DNA of 37,287 nucleotides from an uncultured Phycisphaerales bacterium (GTDB lineage: Bacteria; Planctomycetota; Phycisphaerae; Phycisphaerales; UBA1924). The DNA lies in assembly GCA_937871915.1 (NCBI GenBank), contig CALMPG010000151.1:1-37287 (forward strand). The letters run 5' to 3'. Position numbers and translations under genes: made by a program. The notes beneath the pieces were generated by a model. That model was not told the origin of the DNA. It saw only the letters and a list, made by a program, of their open reading frames with translations, and made no database searches. This document shows, piece after piece, positions 8,455-15,952 of the stretch. The number at the start of each line of letters is the position of its first letter. Position 1 is the first letter of the stretch.

Positions 8455-9327
8455 TCACTTTCTCGGCCGTCCACCCCCGCCGTTCGGCCGCCCGCCCGAC
8501 GACGCCGGCCTCGCCGTCTCCGCCGACGCCTTCAGCGAGAACACCCCCGGCGAGAACAGCGTCCCCGCCAACTCCCCCGGCAGCGACTTGTGCGCCACCA
8601 GTTTGCCGCCCACCCCGTTTCGCTGCACGCTCCCAATCGAGGCGGGAGCCTCATCCACAACCACCCCGTCCCTCGGCGGCGTCTTCCCCGTCGTCCCCCA
8701 CTTCACCACCTGCACCGGCTTGCCGGACGGATCCACCAGCACCACAAAGTCCCCGTCGTTGCCCAGCGCGGCGTACGGAGACTCGTTCTTCATCGAGAAC
8801 ACATACGCCCCATGGAATCGCTCGTTCTTCTTCGCCGCCTTCTCCGCGTCCCCCACCTCTCCCTCCATCTTCTGCTGATACCCATTGAACACCACCACCA
8901 CCTCGCCCGGCTTGAGTTCCAGTTCCGGAAACACGAATCGAATCTCGCCGCGCGCCGACTCTTTCGCGGGCTTGGTCTTGGTGTCGGCATCCGCCGGAGC
9001 ATCGCCCGGCTTCTGGTCCGGCCTCGTCGCGGGCACGCTCGGCTTCGGCGCGCCGGGGGCCCACCCCTCCGAATCCACCAGCACATACCCCTTGAGTTGG
9101 ATCGGCGTGTTGTGCGGGTTCACCAGTTCGATGAACTCATCCCCGATCGCGTCCCGCACCCCATCCGCGTTCGCGTCCCCCCGCTCTCCGCTCGGCACGG
9201 CGTAGAGCACTTCGGAGATGAGGGGATGAACCGAGGGTGGCTTGGCCGCCGGCGGGCCATCGGCCATCGCTGCGTTCGCTGCCAGAATCGCTCCCGCCAG
9301 ACCCACGCCGCGCTTGAAGTTGCCCAT
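8455..9327 (-). CDS. Exported protein with a lamin-tail (LTD) domain
   Basis: This 290-residue protein starts at ATG 9327 with the signal peptide MGNFKRGVGLAGAILAANAA and a cleavage-like AMA. Residues from about 30 carry the lamin-tail pattern: ISEVLYAVPSG, DEFIELVNPHNTPIQLKGYVL, then ELKPGEVVVVFNG and YAALGNDGDFVVLVD. Such domains are immunoglobulin-like modules in secreted bacterial proteins, often next to nucleases or surface proteins. An Asn/Asp-rich DANADGVRDAIGDE loop resembles dockerin or EF-hand calcium motifs. A charged Pro/Lys insert separates two halves of the domain, and the C-terminus is low-complexity. It is likely the first gene of the leftward envelope operon. No enzymatic motif is seen. 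Confidence 0.82.
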   Translation of the reverse strand: MGNFKRGVGLAGAILAANAAMADGPPAAKPPSVHPLISEVLYAVPSGERGDANADGVRDAIGDEFIELVNPHNTPIQLKGYVLVDSEGWAPGAPKPSVPATRPDQKPGDAPADADTKTKPAKESARGEIRFVFPELELKPGEVVVVFNGYQQKMEGEVGDAEKAAKKNERFHGAYVFSMKNESPYAALGNDGDFVVLVDPSGKPVQVVKWGTTGKTPPRDGVVVDEAPASIGSVQRNGVGGKLVAHKSLPGELAGTLFSPGVFSLKASAETARPASSGGRPNGGGGRPRK

Positions 9328-9443
9328 GAGACGGCTCCGGAAAAGGGGTTCCGCCGTCCATGGCGCGCCACAGACTACCAAAATCCAGCCCGTCTGTCCA
9401 CCCCCGCTGGCGGGCCATTGCGGATCGAGGTAGGCTGTTCTTC

Positions 9444-10277
9444 GTGCCGGCACGCCATCGGACATCCCCGCCCGCCTTCACCCTCATCGAACTCCTCGTC
9501 GTCATCGCCATCATCGCCCTGCTCGTCTCCCTCCTCCTCCCCGCGCTGGCGAAGGCCCGTTCCGCGGCCCACCAGGCCGTCTGCCTCTCCAACCAGCGCC
9601 AACTCGGCGTCGCCCTCGCCCTGTACACCGAGCAATACAAGGAGTGGCAACCCCGCGAGAGCGGCTTCAGCGAGGAGCCGCCCCCCTCCAACGGCAACCC
9701 CCTCGTCCCCGCCTGGTTCAACAGCCGGTTCGACCACGCCGAATACAACATCTCCTGGCCCTTCAACCTCCGCCCGTTCGTGGACTCCCTCGCCGTGAGT
9801 TCGCAGCCCAACGCCGGCATCGCCGACCGCTACGCCCTCGCCCCCTACTACCGCGACCCCGCCCGCCCCAAGGACATCCACCAGATCCACTACGTCAACA
9901 ACGGCATGCTCTTCCGCAAGGTCGGCAACACCCCGTCCCCGACCACCCTCGGCAAGCCCCCCACCCGCGCCTGGAAGTACACCTTTCCAGCCAGCACCGT
10001 CTACCTCACCTGCTACACCAACGACCCGACCGCCGTCCAGGCCGGCAACACCTACGCCGCGGCCAACGACAACCTCCGCATCAGCCTCTTCTACGACCTG
10101 CACAACGTCAACACCATCACCGGCCTGGGCCCCCAGACCGCCACCGAGGCCCAGCGCGTCGCCGTCAAGCGCCACGGCTCCGGCGCCAACGTCCTCTTCC
10201 TCGACACCCACGCCGCCCTCACCAAGGCCGCGACGATCTCCAATCCCAAACTCTGGGACGACGGAGACTACAAATAG
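9444..10277 (+). CDS. Type II secretion/type IV pilin-like protein, planctomycete type
   Basis: The prepilin signature is [17 protein letters not shown], cleaved before Phe12, with Glu16 at mature position 5, followed by [23 protein letters not shown] chose GTG 9444 ([12 protein letters not shown]), giving a short basic leader and 277 residues; GAGG at 9427-9430 could be the ribosome-binding site. The C-terminus holds [14 protein letters not shown], the H-X9-DG motif typical of planctomycete prepilin-like proteins, with Thr in place of Gly. Such proteins are very numerous in planctomycete genomes and probably form pseudopilus or surface fibres. It stands alone here, without secretion machinery genes. 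Confidence 0.88.
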   Translation: MPARHRTSPPAFTLIELLVVIAIIALLVSLLLPALAKARSAAHQAVCLSNQRQLGVALALYTEQYKEWQPRESGFSEEPPPSNGNPLVPAWFNSRFDHAEYNISWPFNLRPFVDSLAVSSQPNAGIADRYALAPYYRDPARPKDIHQIHYVNNGMLFRKVGNTPSPTTLGKPPTRAWKYTFPASTVYLTCYTNDPTAVQAGNTYAAANDNLRISLFYDLHNVNTITGLGPQTATEAQRVAVKRHGSGANVLFLDTHAALTKAATISNPKLWDDGDYK

Positions 10278-10535
10278 CCCGATCGCGCCGTACCGGGACG
10301 CCCGACCGGCTACTCGCGCGTGGAAACCGGGATCGCCGCCCACGCAGGCCACCCATCGAGCGTCTCCGTCGCGGCCTTCCTGTTCACAACCTCCGCGAGT
10401 CTGGGCAACCGCCTTCGTCGGCTTCGCTGCGCCATGCTCGGCTCTTCGACTCCATCCGCCTTCGACGCCTCTCCTTCCACAGAAGGGGCGCGTCCGAGCG
10501 GGTGTAGCGGAGCCAGTCCACGTATTCAAGGGGGA

Positions 10536-10582
10536 CAAAATCCGGTATGGCCCTGAAAACAAGGGCGAGATACCGGATTTTG
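10536..10582. repeat. Long inverted repeat (13-bp perfect outer stem)
   Basis: CAAAATCCGGTAT (10536-10548) and ATACCGGATTTTG (10570-10582) are perfect inverted repeats. Inside them GCCCT (10550-10554) pairs with AGGGC (10562-10566). The whole could fold as an extended hairpin on either strand. It lies 258 nt past the pseudopilin stop. Confidence 0.7.
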
Positions 10583-10603
10583 CGCGGCGGGATTGTGGGC
10601 GGC

Positions 10604-10636
10604 CAAAAAGCAAAAAGGGCCTGGAATTCCAGACCC
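10604..10636 (-). terminator. Rho-independent terminator of tRNA-Arg
   Basis: On the minus strand GGGTCTGG-AATT-CCAGGCCC forms a hairpin followed directly by TTTTTG and a second T run, 13 nt past the tRNA 3' end. Confidence 0.8.
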
Positions 10637-10648
10637 TTGTGCGAGGAA

Positions 10649-10722
10649 TACGGGCGGATGGAGTCGAACCATCAACCTCCTGATCCGTAGTCAGGTGCTC
10701 TATCCAATTGAGCTACGCCCGC
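10649..10722 (-). tRNA. tRNA-Arg (anticodon ACG)
   Basis: The full cloverleaf is visible on the minus strand. The acceptor GCGGGCG pairs with CGCCCGT through one G-U, the anticodon stem CCTGA/TCAGG encloses loop CTACGGA with anticodon ACG, and the T arm contains GGTTCGACTCC. The discriminator is A and CCA is not encoded. It reads CGN arginine codons after A34-to-inosine editing. Confidence 0.95.
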
Positions 10723-10732
10723 GTCAGGGCCA

Positions 10733-10761
10733 ACGATAAGCGACCGGCGGGGAAGTGGCAA
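10733..10761 (-). promoter_or_regulatory. Promoter of tRNA-Arg
   Basis: On the minus strand a TTGCCA -35 (10756-10761), a 17-nt spacer and a TATCGT -10 (10733-10738) end 10 nt before the tRNA 5' end, as expected for a housekeeping promoter. Confidence 0.6.
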
Positions 10762-10877
10762 GTTGCCCCGCCTCCCACGGCGGCTCGCCCCTTGATTCCC
10801 GCCCCGAGCCTGCGATACTTCCCTTCCCACCGGGGCCGTTCCCGGTCTTTTCCCCTAGCCAGAGTCACCCTCCCCCC

Positions 10878-11156
10878 ATGGCCCACTCCCTTTCCGCCAA
10901 CAAGCGCATCCGCCAGAACATCAAGAACAAGGCCCGCAACCGCTGGCGCCTCCGGGCCATGCGCGATGCCCTCCGCGAGTTCGCCGAAAAGGTCGCCCAC
11001 GGCACCGAGCAGGACGCCACCGTCGCGTTCCAGAAGGTTTCCAAGATCGTGGACCGCACCTCCGCCAAGGGCGTCATCCACAAGAACCAGGCCGCCCGCC
11101 GCAAGAGCCGCCTGAACAAGCGCCTCAAGGCCAAGTTCCAGCCCGCCACGAAGTAA
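10878..11156 (+). CDS. rpsT: 30S ribosomal protein S20
   Basis: This 92-residue basic protein starts at ATG 10878 (MAHSLSANKRIRQNIKNKAR). The sequence has the bS20 features: a Lys/Arg-rich N-terminal helix, the central FQKVSKIVDRTSAKGVIHKN and the C-terminal AARRKSRLNKRL. It binds 16S rRNA early in small-subunit assembly. The length is normal for the family. It is a single gene with its own strong terminator, lying divergent from tRNA-Arg, so the 155-nt gap holds promoters for both directions. Confidence 0.97.
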   Translation: MAHSLSANKRIRQNIKNKARNRWRLRAMRDALREFAEKVAHGTEQDATVAFQKVSKIVDRTSAKGVIHKNQAARRKSRLNKRLKAKFQPATK

Positions 11157-11182
11157 CGCCCCCCCGCTCTCTCCGCACCGTG

Positions 11183-11212
11183 AACCCGCCACTCTCGGCG
11201 GGTTTTTTTTTT
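11183..11212 (+). terminator. Rho-independent terminator of rpsT
   Basis: CCCGCC-ACTCTC-GGCGGG followed by ten T residues, 28 nt past the rpsT stop, is a textbook terminator. Confidence 0.93.
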
Positions 11213-11328
11213 CCCCGGAACCGTTTCATCCCGTCTACATTCCAGAAACCCCCCACATCCCCGTCACCTTTTTACCCGCCCCGCTTCCCCCCGCCCCACT
11301 CCCCACCCCCCGCTCTACACTCCCGCCC

Positions 11329-12681
11329 ATGCACGCCTTCATCGAATCCATCCTGACCTGGCAGCTCATCATCAGCGTCGGCGTCATCGTCGTCATCATC
11401 CACCTCCTCCTCGGCCTCGCCGGCATGAGCACCTACGGCGAGCGCAAGGTCTCCGCCTACATCCAGGACCGCATCGGCCCCAACCGCGTCGGCCTCGATC
11501 TCGGCCTCCCCGCCCTCGCCTTCCTCAAGGGCCTCTTCGGCCTCGGCCAGTTCCTCGCCGACGGCCTGAAGTTCATCCTCAAGGAAGACTACACGCCGCG
11601 CGGCGTGGACAAGACCCTCTTCACCCTCGCCGCCTCCATCGTCATCGTCCCCGCCCTCATCGCCTTCGCCATCATCCCCTGGGGCGGCGGCATCACCCTC
11701 CCCGAGGTCCACCTCCTCGGCCTGACCATCAAGCAGCAGACCGTCGTCGTCGCGGGCGCGGACCTCAGCATCGGCATCGTGTACCTGCTCGCCGTGGCCT
11801 CGCTCTCCATCTACGCCGTGGTCCTCGGCGGGTGGGCCAGCAACAACAAGTACGCCTTCCTCGGCGGGTTGCGGGCCTCGGCCCAGATGATCTCCTACGA
11901 GATCCCCCTCGGCCTGTCCATCCTCACGCTCCTGCTCCTCACCGGCTCGCTCATGCCCGAGAAGATCATCTCGTACCAGGCGAGCAACGGCTGGCTCATC
12001 GGCGCCCTGCCCGTCGTCGGCGTGGTCTTCTACATCTGCGCCCTGGCCGAGGGAAACCGCCTGCCCTTCGACAACGCCGAGTGCGAGCAGGAACTCGTCG
12101 GCGGCTACCACACCGAGTACAGCGCGATGCGCATGGCCCTCTTCATGCTCAGCGAGTACATCCACCTCGTCACCGCCTCCGCCTTCTTCGCCGTCCTCTT
12201 CCTCGGCGGCTACCACCTCCCCCTCACCTGGGTCGGCGCCCCCGCCAACCACTTCCTCAGCCCGGACTTCACCTCCGACAGCCTCCTCTGGGGCATCGTC
12301 GCCGTCCTCGCCAAGTTCCTCGTCATCCTCATCAAGACCATCCTCATGGTCCTCTTCGCCATGCTCGTCCGCTGGACGATCCCCCGCCTCAAGTTCAACC
12401 AGGTCATGGGCATGGCCTGGAACGGCATCATCCCCCTGTCCATCGGCCTCGTCGTCATCGCCGCGATCATGATCCACTACGGCTACACAGGCATCAAGTG
12501 GATGCTCCCCATGAACCTCGCCGTCGGCGCCCTCTTCCTCCTCCTCGCCCCCGCCTCCACCCAATCCACCGAGAACAAGCGCCTCCGCATCGCCGGCTCA
12601 CGCTTCTTCCCCCTCGTCGGCGAGCCCGTCATCGCCCAGCCCACCAATCCGATGGCACGCCACGACCACCCCGGCCACTGA
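11329..12681 (+). CDS. nuoH: NADH-quinone oxidoreductase subunit H (NuoH)
   Basis: This 450-residue polytopic membrane protein is the subunit of respiratory complex I that helps form the quinone site. Hallmarks are STYGERKVSAYIQDRIGPNRVG in the first cytoplasmic loop and EGNRLPFDNAECEQELVGGY further on, with about eight to nine hydrophobic helices. It is longer than the usual 320-430 residues, with an inserted DYTPRGVDKTLF region and a C-terminal extension. It starts at ATG 11329. No other nuo gene is adjacent: the next gene is on the other strand and unrelated. It acts in the same respiratory chain for which MenG supplies the quinone. Confidence 0.96.
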   Translation: MHAFIESILTWQLIISVGVIVVIIHLLLGLAGMSTYGERKVSAYIQDRIGPNRVGLDLGLPALAFLKGLFGLGQFLADGLKFILKEDYTPRGVDKTLFTLAASIVIVPALIAFAIIPWGGGITLPEVHLLGLTIKQQTVVVAGADLSIGIVYLLAVASLSIYAVVLGGWASNNKYAFLGGLRASAQMISYEIPLGLSILTLLLLTGSLMPEKIISYQASNGWLIGALPVVGVVFYICALAEGNRLPFDNAECEQELVGGYHTEYSAMRMALFMLSEYIHLVTASAFFAVLFLGGYHLPLTWVGAPANHFLSPDFTSDSLLWGIVAVLAKFLVILIKTILMVLFAMLVRWTIPRLKFNQVMGMAWNGIIPLSIGLVVIAAIMIHYGYTGIKWMLPMNLAVGALFLLLAPASTQSTENKRLRIAGSRFFPLVGEPVIAQPTNPMARHDHPGH

Positions 12682-12685
12682 CCGC

Positions 12686-12738
12686 CCGGGTACCCCGACA
12701 CTCCGTGGCATTTTCCGGGTATCCCGACACTCCGTGGC
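12686..12738. repeat. Two tandem copies of a 24-nt unit
   Basis: CCGGGTACCCCGACACTCCGTGGC (described by position) at 12686-12709 recurs at 12715-12738 with one change (ACC to ATC), with a 29-nt period. It lies directly after the nuoH stop, between convergent genes. Confidence 0.85.
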
Positions 12739-12772
12739 GGGCCCTGGGCGACCCTCCGCATGGGTACCGGCC

Positions 12773-13885
12773 TCAATGCACCGAGTTGATGTTGTCCGAC
12801 GCCCGGTTCACATGGTACATCGTCGGCAGCAGATACCGCTTCCCGCGATACGCGAACACCTCGCCCGTGAGCGTGAAGCTCGTCCCCTCCGCGCCGCCGT
12901 CCATGATCGCCTCGATCGCCGCCAGGTTCTGGCACGGCAGCAGCGTCATCGGCCCCTCGCTCTTGCCCGAACTCCCCGAATCCACCACCGCCATCAGCGT
13001 CCCGTCGCTGCCGCGCACCACCCGTGCCCGTCGCGCCGTCAGGAACCCCGTCGCCACCCCCGCCTCCGTCGTCGCCGCGATCGTGGCCGCCGCCGTCTCC
13101 ACCGTCGTCGGCATCGCCGGCACGGTGCTTTCCACCACCGGCCGACGCGCGCTCGACGCCCCCACCGCCCGATCCAGCTGCGACACGATGTCCTCGATGC
13201 TCGGATCCACGCCCCCGGCGCTGGCGGGCCGATCCCCACCGTCCTTCGGCCTGGCCGCCGCCGCGCTCGCCGCGCCCGACGCCGCGTTCGCCGCCGCATC
13301 CGGATTCACCACCACCACCCGCTCCACAATCGGCGGCGCGCTCGGCAGCAAAAAGTTCCGATCCCGATACACCAGCACCCGCCCGCTGATCCGCATCCGC
13401 GGCGCGTTGTCCCCGCCCACCCCATCGCCCGCCACCCGCTCCATCGCCCCCAGATACGCGTTGTCCAGAACGATCATCGGCGGCAGCCGCACGCCCGTCC
13501 CGTCCGCGTCGTAGATCGCGTACCACCGCCCCGACCGACCCTTCACCAGCTGCGCCCGCGCCCCCGACACAAACGCCCCCTCGCGCAGCAGCGGCGGGCT
13601 CATCCCCAGCGACAGATCCTGGGCCGCGCCCGGCGGCACGTTCGGGCGCACCGGCTCGAGCGCGGGCCCCGTCGTCGGCGACACGATGATCCGCGGCAGC
13701 GTCACCATCGGCGACGTCCGCGCATCCTCCGGATGCGGTTTTCCCGGTTGCGTCGGGTCCGGGGCCGTCGAAGGCCCCTGCGGCGGCGGATTTCCCGAGG
13801 CCGAGGTCCCCCAGCCCACGGCCAGTCCAGAGCACAGGCAAAGCCCGAGAACCCTCATCATCGCCGCTCGTGTGCGTCCGTGCAT
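12773..13885 (-). CDS. Exported protein with an internally duplicated domain
   Basis: From ATG 13885 (MHGRTRAAMMRVLGLCLCSG) this is 370 residues; ATG 13861 is an alternative start. A signal peptide is followed by a Pro-rich linker. Two repeats of about 90 residues can be aligned by eye. The first has FVSGARAQLVKGRSGRWYAI, PPMIVLDN, GAMERVAGD and MRISGRVLVYRDRNFLLPS. The second has FLTARRARVVRGSDGTLMAV, GPMTLLPCQN, AAIEAIMDG and FTLTGEVFAYRGKRYLLPT. An Ala-rich linker separates them. No known family is recognised. Proteins with a YRGRNYLLPT-type repeat look typical of planctomycetes, but that is my impression only. It converges with nuoH and is divergent from tRNA-Cys. Confidence 0.8.
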   Translation of the reverse strand: MHGRTRAAMMRVLGLCLCSGLAVGWGTSASGNPPPQGPSTAPDPTQPGKPHPEDARTSPMVTLPRIIVSPTTGPALEPVRPNVPPGAAQDLSLGMSPPLLREGAFVSGARAQLVKGRSGRWYAIYDADGTGVRLPPMIVLDNAYLGAMERVAGDGVGGDNAPRMRISGRVLVYRDRNFLLPSAPPIVERVVVVNPDAAANAASGAASAAAARPKDGGDRPASAGGVDPSIEDIVSQLDRAVGASSARRPVVESTVPAMPTTVETAAATIAATTEAGVATGFLTARRARVVRGSDGTLMAVVDSGSSGKSEGPMTLLPCQNLAAIEAIMDGGAEGTSFTLTGEVFAYRGKRYLLPTMYHVNRASDNINSVH

Positions 13886-14022
13886 GATGCCCATGATACC
13901 AAACTCCGCGGAGCCGGGCCTTCCTCCGCTCCTCATCCCCGCCCCCACCCTTCCATGGGATGATCCCACGATCCGAATCCGCCGATTGTCCCCAGCGCCC
14001 CCACGCTCGTACACTCCCTCCC

Positions 14023-14051
14023 TTGACGCAGGGGCCGCCGTGAGGTAGGTT
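14023..14051 (+). promoter_or_regulatory. Promoter of tRNA-Cys
   Basis: A TTGACG -35 (14023-14028), a 17-nt spacer and a TAGGTT -10 (14046-14051) end 13 nt before the tRNA 5' end. Confidence 0.6.
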
Positions 14052-14064
14052 CCCTTGACATCCC

Positions 14065-14147
14065 GGCCGAGTACCAAAGTGGTCTAATGGAGCGGATTGC
14101 AAATCCGTTGGGGAAACCCTTCGTCGGTTCGAATCCGACCTCGGCCT
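14065..14147 (+). tRNA. tRNA-Cys (anticodon GCA) with a 14-nt variable arm
   Basis: The cloverleaf is: acceptor GGCCGAG/CTCGGCC, D arm CCA...TGG, anticodon stem GCGGA/TCCGT with loop TTGCAAA (anticodon GCA), and T arm GTCGG/CCGAC with loop TTCGAAT. The discriminator U73 is the main cysteine identity base. Ordinary tRNA-Cys has a 4-5 nt variable loop. Here it is TGGGGAAACCCTTC, with a GGG/CCC stem and a GAAA loop, giving a class II-like 83-nt tRNA. CCA is not encoded. The 3' part from 14095 is the att core of the integrated element, so the mature 3' half is supplied by the element. Confidence 0.92.
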
Positions 14148-15664
14148 TTCAGTGACGGAGAACGCCCGGGCGTGTCTAACCCGGGCGTTTTCATTGGGTT
14201 GTGACGCCGCACCCCATCCTCCTCGCTCCGATCACTCGGCACGCTCGGTCCCTGTCTGTCTTTGTGGTGCGCAGCGCCAACGCGCTGCGCACCCGCTGCG
14301 CTCCACCGCGGCCGCTGGGCGTCGGCTTGGGTTCCTGCCAGGCGGAGGGTTATGGGAGCCGGTGCCGCCGGCTCCGCCGGAGCGACCGGGGGCGGGGCGT
14401 GGTTGGCCGCCGCGGCGACGGCCTGGGCGGGGCTGGCGCTCTCCACCGATGGGAGCGACTCGAGCGCCCGGGCCTGATCGTCGGTTCCAAGGTGCGTGTA
14501 CCGATCCAGCGTGAGCGTGATCGAAGAGTGACGGGCGAGCGTTTGAGCCACCTTGGGCGGGACGTTGGCCCGGGCGAGCCTCGTGATAAACGTGTGGCGC
14601 AGCGCGTGGAAGTCGGCGACCTGGCCGGCGTGATCTCGCTCGCACAGGAACCTCGAGCGCTCCCGCTGCTCCCGCTCACCGGCGGTTCTCGCCTCTTCGA
14701 TCCACGCGGCCCGTGCCGCGGCAAGGTCGCGCTGGAACATGGTGGCCGTGTAGAGGCCCATCCGCCAGATCCGGACGTTCTCCCGCTTCCCCGCGAGGAA
14801 CGCCCGGAGCTGGCCCGCCAGTTCGCTCGGGATGGGCTGCTCGTCGCGCTTCCTCCGCTTGCTGTACGCCGCCTCCACGATCACACACGGCCGATCACCG
14901 TCGAGCCGGAAGTTGCGCGGGCTCAGCGATCGGAGCTCCTCGGCCCGAAGCCCCGTGGCCACGTCCAGACGGTAGAGCATGGCCCGCTCGTGCCCGGTGA
15001 TGGCGACCTTGACGTGCCCGCCCCGGGTGCGCTCGATCCAGTCCGGTCCCTTGGCGGCCGCGTCGATCACCCGACGGATCTCCTCCTCCTCCAGCGCACG
15101 CCGGACCCGGCGACGGTCCGAGAGCTCGCGCCGGGTGGGAACGCCGCGGAAGGGGTCGGCATCGAGCCGGCTCTGATCGCAGAGCCACCGGGCGAACGAT
15201 CGGAGGGCACCCCTCCGCTTGTTCACTGTGCGGGCGCTGCGGCCCGCTTTCGCGCGGGTGTTCAGGTGCGACGTGAGGCCCGCGGCGTCGAGTTGCGAGA
15301 GCGCCGTCCAGTTCAGCGCCGACGCCACGTCCTCGATCATGGCGATCGTCTCGGCCACGTGCTTCGTGGAGTTGCTCTTGCTCTCCAGGTGTTCGCGGTA
15401 GTCGGCCACGTGCTCCGAGAGCGGCCGGGAGCGGAGGGCCGTCCTGCGCTCGGATGCGAACTCGGGGAGAGCCAGCTTGCGCCGGAGCGCCTGCTCCTCC
15501 AGGCGGTGGCCGAGGGCCATGCTCTCATCGCCGCTCGCGAAGGCCCGCTGGGAACGCTCCCGCTTCGCCCACGCTCCGCCTTCCCCCGTCCAGTCCGTCC
15601 AGGTGACGTAGTACGGGGCGAGCGGGTTGTTTCGATCGGGCTTGCGCTTCCAGATTCGTGGCAT
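14084..15664 (-). CDS. int: Tyrosine recombinase (integrase) of the element
   Basis: It catalyses site-specific integration and excision at the tRNA-Cys core. GGAGGA at 15671-15676 sits too close to the first ATG (15670) but 6 nt from ATG 15664, so I start at MPRIWKRKPD (526 residues). An N-terminal arm-binding and SAM-like domain covers about residues 1-185. The catalytic domain shows Arg240 (ATGLRAEEL), His353-x2-Arg356 (HALRHTF), His379 (ARHSSI) and the nucleophile Tyr389 (DRYTHLG). About 135 residues follow the tyrosine, much more than usual. This tail is Ala/Pro-rich, crosses the terminator at 14161-14192 and ends in residues (IRTDEGFPQRICN) that are only the antisense of the tRNA core. 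In the excised circle the frame would not stop there (see findings). Confidence 0.93.
   Translation of the reverse strand: MPRIWKRKPDRNNPLAPYYVTWTDWTGEGGAWAKRERSQRAFASGDESMALGHRLEEQALRRKLALPEFASERRTALRSRPLSEHVADYREHLESKSNSTKHVAETIAMIEDVASALNWTALSQLDAAGLTSHLNTRAKAGRSARTVNKRRGALRSFARWLCDQSRLDADPFRGVPTRRELSDRRRVRRALEEEEIRRVIDAAAKGPDWIERTRGGHVKVAITGHERAMLYRLDVATGLRAEELRSLSPRNFRLDGDRPCVIVEAAYSKRRKRDEQPIPSELAGQLRAFLAGKRENVRIWRMGLYTATMFQRDLAAARAAWIEEARTAGEREQRERSRFLCERDHAGQVADFHALRHTFITRLARANVPPKVAQTLARHSSITLTLDRYTHLGTDDQARALESLPSVESASPAQAVAAAANHAPPPVAPAEPAAPAPITLRLAGTQADAQRPRWSAAGAQRVGAAHHKDRQGPSVPSDRSEEDGVRRHNPMKTPGLDTPGRSPSLKGRGRIRTDEGFPQRICNPLH
14095..14149 (+). repeat. attL: 55-bp core, part of the functional tRNA-Cys
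   Basis: From the anticodon arm (GATTGCAAATCC) through the 3' end of tRNA-Cys plus TT, this sequence is identical to 30574-30628. The bases just outside differ (GCG versus CCC on the left; C versus G on the right), which fixes the limits. Confidence 0.95.
14161..14192 (+). terminator. Element-borne terminator for tRNA-Cys
   Basis: AACGCCCGGG (14161-14170) pairs with CCCGGGCGTT (14180-14189) and is followed by TTTC. It lies inside the element, 13 nt past the tRNA, and so replaces the native terminator, which is now at 30631-30672. It also lies within the 3' part of the integrase frame on the other strand. Confidence 0.75.
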
Positions 15665-15706
15665 TTGCATTCCTCCGTGCTTCCGGCCCTCGGTCCCGAT
15701 CCCTGT

Positions 15707-15952
15707 TCAACCGAGCTTCGGTTCAAACTTATCGAGCATCCCCAGCGCCACCCCAAGTCCCCCCGCCCGCCTGATCGTCTCGATCGCATCCGCCCGCGTC
15801 ATGGCGCGCCCCCGGGCCCGCGCGAACTTCTTCCCCCACACCTCCAACGTGCGATCGATCATCCACTCCGACACCCAGGCCGGCTCGGAGCTCGGAGTCT
15901 CCGCGCCGCCGCTTCCGCCATCGGTCCGTTGATTGGCAGCCTCACCGCTCAT
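15707..15952 (-). CDS. Small protein of unknown function
   Basis: This 81-residue protein starts at ATG 15952, overlapping the stop of the ribbon-helix-helix gene by ATGA, and is 42 nt upstream of the integrase. The N-terminus is low-complexity (Gly/Ser/Glu). The C-terminal half (WMIDRTLEVWGKKFARARG, then RADAIETIRRAGGLG) is probably two or three helices. Its position between a regulator and the integrase fits a recombination directionality or regulatory factor, but no motif proves this. Confidence 0.65.
   Translation of the reverse strand: MSGEAANQRTDGGSGGAETPSSEPAWVSEWMIDRTLEVWGKKFARARGRAMTRADAIETIRRAGGLGVALGMLDKFEPKLG

Larger units (their letters stand above)
10278..10648. other. Intergenic region between pseudopilin gene and tRNA-Arg
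   Basis: I see no convincing gene in these 371 bases. Open frames here lack coding character. They hold a long inverted repeat (10536-10582) and the tRNA-Arg terminator (10604-10636). Confidence 0.6.

Noticed and set aside
11272..12564. A 430-codon minus-strand frame opposite nuoH
   Set aside because: It is Glu/Asp/Gly-rich low complexity, an antisense shadow of nuoH.
12686..12738. CRISPR array
   Set aside because: There are only two units, with a 5-nt spacing and no spacers. No CRISPR-like array occurs anywhere in the window.
14095..14150. Peptide IRTDEGFPQRICN as a conserved protein motif in int and near attR
   Set aside because: It is the antisense translation of the tRNA-Cys core and reflects the att repeat, not protein homology.
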